Assembly: GCF_014356525.2 (NCBI RefSeq)
Contig: NC_052518.1
Location: forward strand, 99,764,380-99,828,379
Reading direction: 5' to 3'
Length of the DNA: 64,000 bases
Origin: Nilaparvata lugens
Lineage: Eukaryota; Arthropoda; Insecta; Hemiptera; Delphacidae
Within the stretch, counting starts at the first letter, position 1; each line of letters opens with the position of its first letter. The notes under the pieces were generated by a model. It was not told the origin of the DNA, ran no database searches, and saw only the letters and a program-made list of their open reading frames with translations. Positions 56,262 through 64,000 of the stretch are shown here, in pieces. Position numbers and translations under genes: made by a program.

Positions 56262-56656
56262 CATGTATTTCTATCATTACTTTTTGAGATATGAGCGACT
56301 GAAGTTTGAATTTTTTGGACAGAACATTTCAAATTCGGTACGATATAAATCCATGAGATTTAGAGGATGGATTCTTCATGGTATTGTTGATCTAGTGAAA
56401 CAAAAATTTTCTGAAAATATCAATTTTTGGAAAAGTTATTCAATTTACCTAAAATAACGCAACTAAAGGTTATTTTTAGTAAATTGAATAACTATATTAA
56501 AAATTGATATTTTCAGAAAATGTTTGTTTTACTAGATCAACAATACCATGAAAAATCTATCCTCTAAATCTCATGGACTTATGTTTTACCGAATCAGAAA
56601 TGTTCTGTCCCAAAAATTTAAACTTTAGGCGCTCATATCTCAAAAAGTAATGATCA
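56262..56656. mobile_element. Near-perfect foldback, arms of about 195 bp
   Basis: The left arm runs ATCATTACTTTTTGAGATAT, GGACAGAACATTTC, GATTTAGAGGATGGATT, GATCTAGTGAAACAAAAATT, AGTTATTCAATTTAC. The right arm from 56466 is its complement with scattered mismatches. The short centre is AATAACGCAACTAAAGG. The right flank ends GCACAGCCTTAA, like other family B ends. Confidence 0.9.
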
Positions 56657-57159
56657 GAAAAAAATTTCCTTAGAAAACTTTTTCATTTTCATAGCTTGAT
56701 GATATACAAATCAAAAAACTTTGAAAAATATCACGAGTAAAAAGTTTATTTTTAGCCTTTGCACAGCCTTAATGAATTTTCAAAGTATATTCTGACTGTT
56801 CATTCCAAGTTAACTGTTCTGTGACTTTCTTTATATCACTGAGGTAATCTTGCAATCAACCTTGATTATTCAAGAAATATTCGAGATCTTGACAACTATT
56901 TATGTTTTCAATTTATTCACCAATGTATATTGTATCAATTTAAATGAGTATTTGCTTACTGATCAGCTTCATTGTTTCAGTATAAGATTTATTGAAGTTT
57001 TATGGTATCCTTTCCAATGTTATTTCTTTACATGTATTCTGAAGTAATGCTTGTTTGATAGAAAATTACTTGACTACAGGTTTGATAATTTAAATTCCTA
57101 TACAATAGTTTTTTTTTGAATTCAACCTTTTTTGTTTACAGTTGAGTCATTTTGAAATA

Positions 57160-57243
57160 GAATAGAATAGAATGACTGCCTTTATTTTATACCTGGGAGG
57201 GCGAAGTTAGGGCGCAGTCGGCCCTCTCTTACACTTAACCCTC
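57160..57243 (-). mobile_element. LINE 3' end fragment, family T, copy 4 (best preserved)
   Basis: On the minus strand: GGAGGGTTAAGTGTAAGAG, AGGGCCGACTGCGCCCTAAC, TTCGCCCTCCCAGG, TATAAAATAAAGGCAGTCA, then a (TTCTA)n tail. Confidence 0.65.
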
Positions 57244-58019
57244 CAGGGTTGATGAAATGATTGATAAGGACAGTCGAGATCATTTTGGTATTTGAAAATA
57301 GAATTTTAAAAGTTGAGAGCTCATCCACAGTACTTGAAAGTATATTTAAATATGAAAATAGTATATTATTATAAAGTACATAGTTCGAAATGCTGATAAA
57401 GGAACATTCACCTGATTAAGTTATTGACATTAATTTGTCAAAGAAATAGCTACAGTACCTTATATACTCGTACTCATCTATCTATTATATTCGGACTAAA
57501 TCATTTTTGGGTGTTGTCCAGTCATGTACAAATTTAAATAATCGGGGTTATCAACATAATTATGACTATACTGATTGCAGTCCAATGCAATTGAATTTTC
57601 ATCTAATACAATACAATTGAGACTAGGCCTAAATTTGTCTACTTGATTTTTTACTTCATAACGAAAATGGGATCTTTCCTACTAAGCCTAGCATTCTATA
57701 CACATATCACGCACTAAGTGGAATTCAATAACTCAGTACCTTATCCTGACAAATTTTTTAATTTCTTGATAAATAAAGGTAGCCCTCATAAAAAATTAAT
57801 ACTCAGTACCTAATTTATTCAGGATCTTGTCATTACTCAATAATAAAAAAGTATATTTTATGATGAAGCTCTGATGAGAGTTTTGACAACCGTAAACAAA
57901 CCAAATCATTTGAATCTCTCTTTATTCGCAAAGTTGAATTTACAACTGTAGAAATGAATTATCATTAAAGTGAATGTTCATCACAAAGACATAGTCTATG
58001 TGTGAGGAATGAGTTTAGT

Positions 58020-58217
58020 CATATCCACCTCTAATACAAGGCCGCGACCTACGATATTGCAACGTCGCAGTGTAGGCCTAGAATCTAACAAATTATTGGT
58101 GAAAAAGATCAGCTGGTATTTTTTTAAATCTTTTTCACCAATCATGTATTAGATTCTAGGCCTACACTGCGACGTTGCAATATCGTAGGCCGCGGCCTTG
58201 TATTAGAGGTGGCTATG
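58020..58217. mobile_element. Hairpin MITE, family C, copy 2
   Basis: The ends are CATATCCACCTCTAATAC and GTATTAGAGGTGGCTATG, with arms nearly perfect over about 90 bp (ATATTGCAACGTCGCAGTG and complement). A perfect 7-bp target duplication, GTTTAGT, lies at 58013-58019 and 58218-58224. Confidence 0.93.
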
Positions 58218-59109
58218 GTTTAGTAGATTAGTACATATATAAATATGGTACTGCATATTAAACTACAGTTATTGAATTAATGTTACAGTGATAGAATGAG
58301 AGTGTTCATAATATTCAAATGCAATTTTTTTTTAATCTGAATTCAGTAATCAAATCATCACTGATATTCCTTTTATATTCTTGGTATTAAATAACAATTT
58401 AATAAGTTTTTTATTTTATTTTTTCCAATTATGTTTCTAAATCGATCATACATTACAGCATTATACAGTTGTGATAGAGATACAATCAATGGAAACGATT
58501 GTCAAATAATTATGATAAATAATAATTTTGCATGATGCGTATACAATGCCGGGATTAAATAGAAAAGACTGTTGTAAATAGATAATAAATTATTGTAACA
58601 GCTAGTTTATTAAAAAGGGAGTAGAATTCATTATACATTTACCTATACACACACGATGTATTCAGTGTTTATAACGCATTTTTACTAGTAAAACAGTGTT
58701 ATAGGTGTGTTGTCATTCACTCTTAAGCAAGCATGGATAGAGTTATTGTATTGAATAGTCTTCCAAATCTATCTAAAGAGCACTCTGTACAAATTGGTTT
58801 ACTCCATGGAGAAGCGGTCACTAAACTCAACTAGGTACTCATGAATTGAAAAGGTTTTTATGTAAAGGGAACTGATGAGCTATATTTATTATAAAACATT
58901 AATGATGAATGACAAGATTTGCAAACTACAGGAGAAATAATTTGACTAATGGCAGTTGGGAATTTTAAGTACTTGAAGAAAGGTTGAGAATGAAGCTTTA
59001 ATTATCTGGGAAATTGATATAAATTTTAATAAAATGTCGTATTCGAATGGTGGAGATTGTAAGTTGAATGTTCTGATGGAAAGTTGTCTCTTAAAATAAG
59101 GCCAAATCG

Positions 59110-59318
59110 ATAAGTATCTCGTATCTTGTAAGTATCTAAGTATCTTCTAAGTATCCAAGTATCTTGTAAGTATCTTGTAAGTATCTAAGTATCTTGTAAG
59201 TATCTAAGTATCTTATAAGTATCCAAGTATCTTGTAAGTATCTAAGTATCTTGTAAGTATCTAATTATCTTATAAGTATCCAAGTATCTTGTAAGTATCT
59301 AAGTATCTTGTAAGGGTC
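59110..59318. repeat. AAGTATCTTGT minisatellite
   Basis: About 10-bp half-units (AAGTATCTTGT, AAGTATCTAAGTATC) alternate with 18-30-bp higher periods for about 200 bp. Confidence 0.92.
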
Positions 59319-59554
59319 AACCAATGAGGATGGACTTCTCCAGAAATAATTGAATTAGGTAAAGAACTCAGAAAATTATTCAATTTACATCTGTTCAAGA
59401 TAGCAGATAGATAGATAGATAGATATTATCCAGTGACTTCTTGTGAAAGGGGTTTAGTAGATAGTGCTAGAAGCGTGACTTGATACAGCATTGAGCTTAT
59501 AGCATAAATTAGCTTATAGCATTGATATTAGCTGAGTTTGCTGAAGCAACTGTG

Positions 59555-59605
59555 TATATAAATAGGGCAGTTCAGTGAAACAAACACACATCAGGCAGTT
59601 GTAAG
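59555..59605 (+). promoter_or_regulatory. Possible plus-strand TATA promoter
   Basis: TATATAAATAGGG at 59555 is followed by TTCAGTG at 59571 and ATCAGGCAGTTGTAAGC at 59590, an initiator-like sequence with a possible GTAAGC donor. Spacing to the second is a few bases longer than usual. No convincing downstream exon was found, so this may be chance. Confidence 0.25.
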
Positions 59606-62600
59606 CTCTAACACTCATGTGCTTCAAATTATCGAGAGACCCGCGTCATCAATGGAAGCAGAGTTCTTCAAGAATAGAGAAGGACGTAGACTATATCACT
59701 TTTGATCGATATAGCTACAAGTTAACGATCAATTGATTAGCGTTCAAAAATTTTTGTTCACAGACTAGGATACAACTCCCTCAATATACCAGACAATTTT
59801 GTTCTTTATCCATATTTGGTGTTATATCAAAGTTTGAAGTATGTTAACTGTATAAGAAGGAAATCTGTATAAAACAACAATATTGAACAATATTCATCAT
59901 TTTCAAAATTTATCAATTTGGAAAATACCAAGCTAGTGGATCAAATTGATGATTTAATGATTTCTATAGATAAGAATGCTGGTTACATCATAATACAGTA
60001 TAGTTCAGTATGTTCATAATCTGTACTGTTTTTTTTTCAGGCTAGAAAGCATTTTTTAGGTAAAGTTGCCTGATTATGACGATATCCTTGACCAATATTT
60101 AATACGGTATTCTTAATATTTCGGGAGAAATTTTGTACCTGAATACAAAACACAGAGATTTTTCGCTCATGCAATAATAGTAATTTACCTCTCCATATAA
60201 ATGTGCAGAATGTAAATGAATTATAAATCATCATCCACGTTTTCCAATATGATAATAACTCAGTTGACTGAAATGCTACATGGCAATCTCTCATTAAGTA
60301 AAGTCTATTATTTATCGTTACTCAACAAAGTATTGGAGTTTGTCGGATTTGATATAAATTGCGCTGATTAGCACGATATTTTTGGAAGGTTGGAGATATT
60401 TATTCAATTATTGGAGATTTTCAATCCCTTACACTGCAAAATAAATGCATTAGTGGTAGAAAAGCATGAGAGCAACAGATTTCAAGAGTGAGTTCATGAA
60501 AAATCAAATCGAAAATAAACCCAAGTGCATGATCATGAATTTTAGCAAATTTACAATAAACTATACATGAATTTTTCTACGGTGAGGAAGATATCGTAAG
60601 TATTAATCAGGTTAACCATTCCAAATATCACTATGACACTCCAAGTGAAGAGGCATGTAGGTAAAATTTAATTAGTATTTTGGTATTGATAATAATTTGT
60701 TGTATTTAATGCGATCACTATGATAAAGCCTAGTTGGGGAATTTGAAATTTTCAGGTGGATTCAACCACAATTTATTTCTTCAGTTGACGTACCCTGAGA
60801 GCTTCCTCACATAATTACTTGTTGAAAAAAAATTGTTATAATTTTTCATCTAATGGAAGATGACAGGAACGAATTTTTCAAGAATTCAAACTCTTCTTTC
60901 CGAATAAACTATTTCATGGACACTCTCCATTTCAATCCAACTCTCAAAAAAAGCTTCAGTGGTTATCAGATAACACTATTTATTCATAAATTTGAGATTT
61001 TAATATTTATCTATTCATGTTGCAATTTTTTGCTCTCATCTCTGACTTGAAAATCAACTTTCAATTGATTTTTTTTCGATTATTAACAATTTTTACGGAT
61101 TCCTTATAAATATCGTAATAATTAATAATTTTATTATCACCTTTGCAGCCTTCAATCAATTTCCACGCAAGCAGAAAAAACAGATCAATTGATAAGAGAA
61201 CATTTAGAATGAAGCAATTGTACAAACAAATCATATTTTATTTATGACAATGTCTTTCGACGTATCCACGCGGTTGGTACGCTCAAATATATTAATTAAC
61301 TAAAATTTAAATTTCGAAAAGTATTTATTTGGAATTGAACAAGACCCTGTATGTACTTAGTGTAAATCAACCTTTCTACTATTAGATTTTGAAATCTTTA
61401 CTGGTATTGTATTCAAAAAGGTTTCTAAAGACCTGAAGTACTGATAAAACTGAATAAATTGATTTATAACATATTTCAGCTGAATGGGACCTGATCGAAT
61501 GTATAATGCAGTCAGTGTTACTGGATGGAGTTTTCAAAAATAATATAATTTTAGCAGATGTGAATCAATTCATAATAATGAAATGAAAAAGCAACAAAAC
61601 TTACAATAACTTTTCGTGTGGCATATATTAGTGAGAACGATGTGAAAAATGATACAGTTAAATATATTCATCTCTAATTGTTTTGTAGAGAGAAGGTACA
61701 GTATGGGAAATTTAAAAATACATTTCAATGGTCATCGTAAGTAGAGTGGAATGCGAGGATATAATGATTAAATAAGGAGTAATATGTTTTGTCTGAAAGT
61801 GAATTTGAATGGTTACAAGACCAAAATAATAGAATTTTTTCAATGCGTAAATTGACTCCAATTATACTGTGTAAGATAATATTTTTGTAAAAAATGATTT
61901 ATGCAGTCCTGAATCCTATTAATTTTCCATTTTCAGTTTATTGTGTTGAATTAACGGCACTCTCAATATCTATTTATCAATAATAATAAATTTGAATGGA
62001 ACTATACAAGAGTTTAGATCATATGAATTTTTTCGAAAGAGGTTTTCAGGTTTGAAAGCTACTGATAAATAAGTTTTCATGTTTCAAACTCCTATAAAAT
62101 AAATAACTCAATAAGATGAAAGACTTTAAAGTCAGCATCGATGAGAGATCTCCTATCTGGTGATGCTATTCCTAGACCTTAAGAGAACTCAAGTATTAAT
62201 TCAAGAAAAAAGTGTTAATAAATAACCAGTCTCAATTATATCTGAATTTAGTATATATAATCGTAAGATATTACAACATTTACTGTAGATATAAGTGAAC
62301 TTTTCATTTAGATGATATTACAGTATAAACTCTGAAAGTATATTTTTTACATTTCCTATACTCTGATAAAAATTTCTGGGAATCTTTAAAAAAAACAAAA
62401 ACTACTTTTTATTAGATGATAATATTCGAATTATACGAAATATCTAATAATAAAAAAGTGCAGAATATGACTCCATTTCAATATATTTTGGATAATTATA
62501 AAATAAATTTTCCCAGTATAAATTTATATTATGTGTAATGTGAAAAATATTCTTCCCATTGTTCATAGAGTACGTGATGAGTGATTCAATAAAGCATAGA

Positions 62601-63884
62601 ATATGTTTCATTTTCTGGATTGGGAAATTTCGAGTTAATGATCCCAATTTCTGAAGAAAATCACACTGGAATCCGTAAGGTGAAAATGCTGATTATGAAA
62701 TTTCAAGTGGATAATCTAAATTTGTGAAAGGACAAACCTGTTGCTGAAACATATTCTATGCTAAGAAAGTTCTTGAAGCAGATGCAAATAAGTTCGTTTA
62801 CCTCTCACTTACATAGCAAGCATAGTACAAAACATTACATGCCTTGATCACAATGAAAATTATGCACATCAGTTTGTTAGAGTACACTCAAGGATTATGA
62901 AAACAGTGAACGAGTTAATATGAAAATGTATGAAAGTGCGAGATCAAAAGCAGTAGTTGAAGATGATAGAAAAACTCGAGTTGAAAGAATACAAGACAAA
63001 ATTATAGATAATTTGTAATACCAGCCCAATCTGTTAACTCATTCCGTTCATATTATACAATTAACGGAAAACTTAAAAGTCGTATACATGACATTGTGAT
63101 AAGAGTATCAGGAATAATATATCAGTTTCAATTCCAGTAGGCCTATTGAGTTACAGTAACATAGTGTAGAATGTTACAGGTTTTCTAATTAAGTTAATTT
63201 GTGTAATGAGTCAAATATTCCACAAATAGAATTATTTTATGTTAGCGTAGCACGGTATGTTGATGTAAAAAATCAATGAATAAGATGTTTGGTCAAACCG
63301 GTGTAGTTTCGCGAGAATTTTTTATTGTGGCGGAAATCTAACTCAATCTGCTCTATGATTCGTGATGTTTCATTCTCCTTTGAGCACAGGGCTTGACTCA
63401 ATTCAAGAAATGTTTTGCTTCACTTCAATAATTCTAGAGCCCAAGAACCGATAGATACGGATATTATCACTTTCCAAACAAATAAGTATATCACATTTTC
63501 ATGATCTATTAATGTCTTGGGACTCTTGGGAACTCCTGAGACAAAAAGGTGTTTTTTATAATAATTTTAAATTGATCTATGAGTTTCTGTGTATCTCTAA
63601 CCCCGATCAACGTGGTCGATTTAAATTCGAAGCTCAGGATTCTTACTATAATAAGGATTATAACAAGGACCCTTTTGCGATCCAAGTTGAAGCAAAAAAT
63701 TCCAAAATTATAATATAAAAACAGACTTATTGCGATTTTCTCAAGAATGTAACGATTTCTAACTCTTCCAACAATAATTGACCATCTCAAAAGCTCTATT
63801 AATTTAGATTGGCCCAAGTCCATGAATTTTCCATTCATAAGAAAATCATTTACAGTATTTGTTCACGCATCAGATACTTTTTAC

Positions 63885-64000
63885 TTTCTTTACTTTCCTT
63901 GCCCTATCACCATAGGTAAGGAGAGTATTGCTTTCCAAAAAATTAAGGTACTCTAATTTTAAGTTTTCTATACGTTTTAAGGTCTCCTGAGTCCAAAACA
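63885..64000 (+). repeat. Dispersed repeat, family K, cut by the window edge
   Basis: TTTACTTTCCTTGCCCTATC, ACCATAGGTAAGGAGAGT, AAATTAAGGTACTC and TATACGTTTTAAGGTC repeat the start of 49385-50150. Confidence 0.88.

Larger units (their letters stand above)
1..64000 (-). other. Rbp: Rbp locus (RIM-binding protein), internal part spanning the whole window
   Basis: Nine minus-strand coding exons with AG acceptors and GT donors lie between 50764 and 276. Their phases chain without a conflict: 1-1, 0-0, 1-1, 2-2, 0-0, 0-0, 0-0, 1-1, then out in phase 0. They total 1430 nt, that is 2 nt finishing a split codon plus 476 codons. Domain order is FN3, a basic linker, SH3-II, SH3-III and a Gly/Gln/Pro tail, which is the C-terminal layout of RIM-binding proteins. 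In that family the SH3 domains bind proline-rich motifs in RIM and in voltage-gated calcium channels at the presynaptic active zone. The first SH3 and earlier FN3 domains are not in the window and should lie beyond 64000. The stop codon was not found and should lie beyond position 1. Exons used only in alternative transcripts could have been missed. Confidence 0.9.
50765..64000 (-). other. Rbp: Rbp intron, at least 13.2 kb
   Basis: No further Rbp exon was found up to the right edge. Listed elements cover about a quarter. I see nothing identifiable in 53130-54060, 55560-56240, 57250-58010, 58230-59100 or 59640-63880 apart from AT-rich sequence and a (GATA)n run at 59404-59425. Confidence 0.8.

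Noticed and set aside
58735..58834. Possible small ORF starting at the ATG at 58735
   Set aside because: Careful re-reading shows a stop after seven codons.
63509..63838. Minus- and plus-strand frames near the right edge
   Set aside because: No domain, AT-rich, mutually overlapping on both strands.

Overview
The window looks like animal, most likely insect, nuclear DNA: AT-rich, with GT-AG introns of 1.7 to about 20 kb, short tandem arrays, decayed LINE fragments and dozens of small inverted-repeat (MITE-like) elements. The protein is arthropod-type RIM-binding protein. Several dispersed repeats remind me of planthopper (Delphacidae) sequence, but that is recollection and cannot be verified from the window.

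One gene occupies the whole window on the minus strand: the central-to-C-terminal part of RIM-binding protein (Rbp), a presynaptic active-zone scaffold. Nine coding exons are visible, in transcription order 50600-50764, 45636-45790, 42013-42151, 32571-32766, 28979-29198, 27168-27260, 24124-24267, 19943-20222 and 276-313. Each has AG/GT splice sites and the reading phases chain exactly, giving 476 continuous codons. They encode a fibronectin type III domain, a basic His/Arg/Ser-rich linker, SH3-II, SH3-III and a Gly/Gln/Pro-rich tail. Upstream exons (SH3-I, other FN3 domains) lie beyond position 64000, and the 3' end lies beyond position 1.

The rest is intronic. The 19.6-kb intron (314-19942) holds a tRNA-derived SINE, several MITEs, a 180-194-bp satellite array carrying two copies of an inserted hairpin element, a minisatellite and an unassigned coding-like segment (11.7-12.2 kb). 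The 20-24 kb intron holds nested inverted-repeat elements and a 12-bp satellite. The 24-27 kb intron holds a LINE fragment and a MITE with a LINE tail inside it. The 33-42 kb intron holds a decayed LINE with a YADD motif. The 42-50 kb introns hold foldback elements, including a three-element nest at 48.35-49.38 kb. The 50.8-64 kb stretch holds snapback elements, several with hammerhead-ribozyme-like cores of the kind carried by Penelope-like retroelements.

I see no operons, CRISPR arrays, rRNA or functional tRNA genes. The most interesting material is the far-separated 38-nt coding exon, the hammerhead-like snapback elements, the coding-like segment near 12 kb, and insertions whose empty sites can be read elsewhere in the same window.
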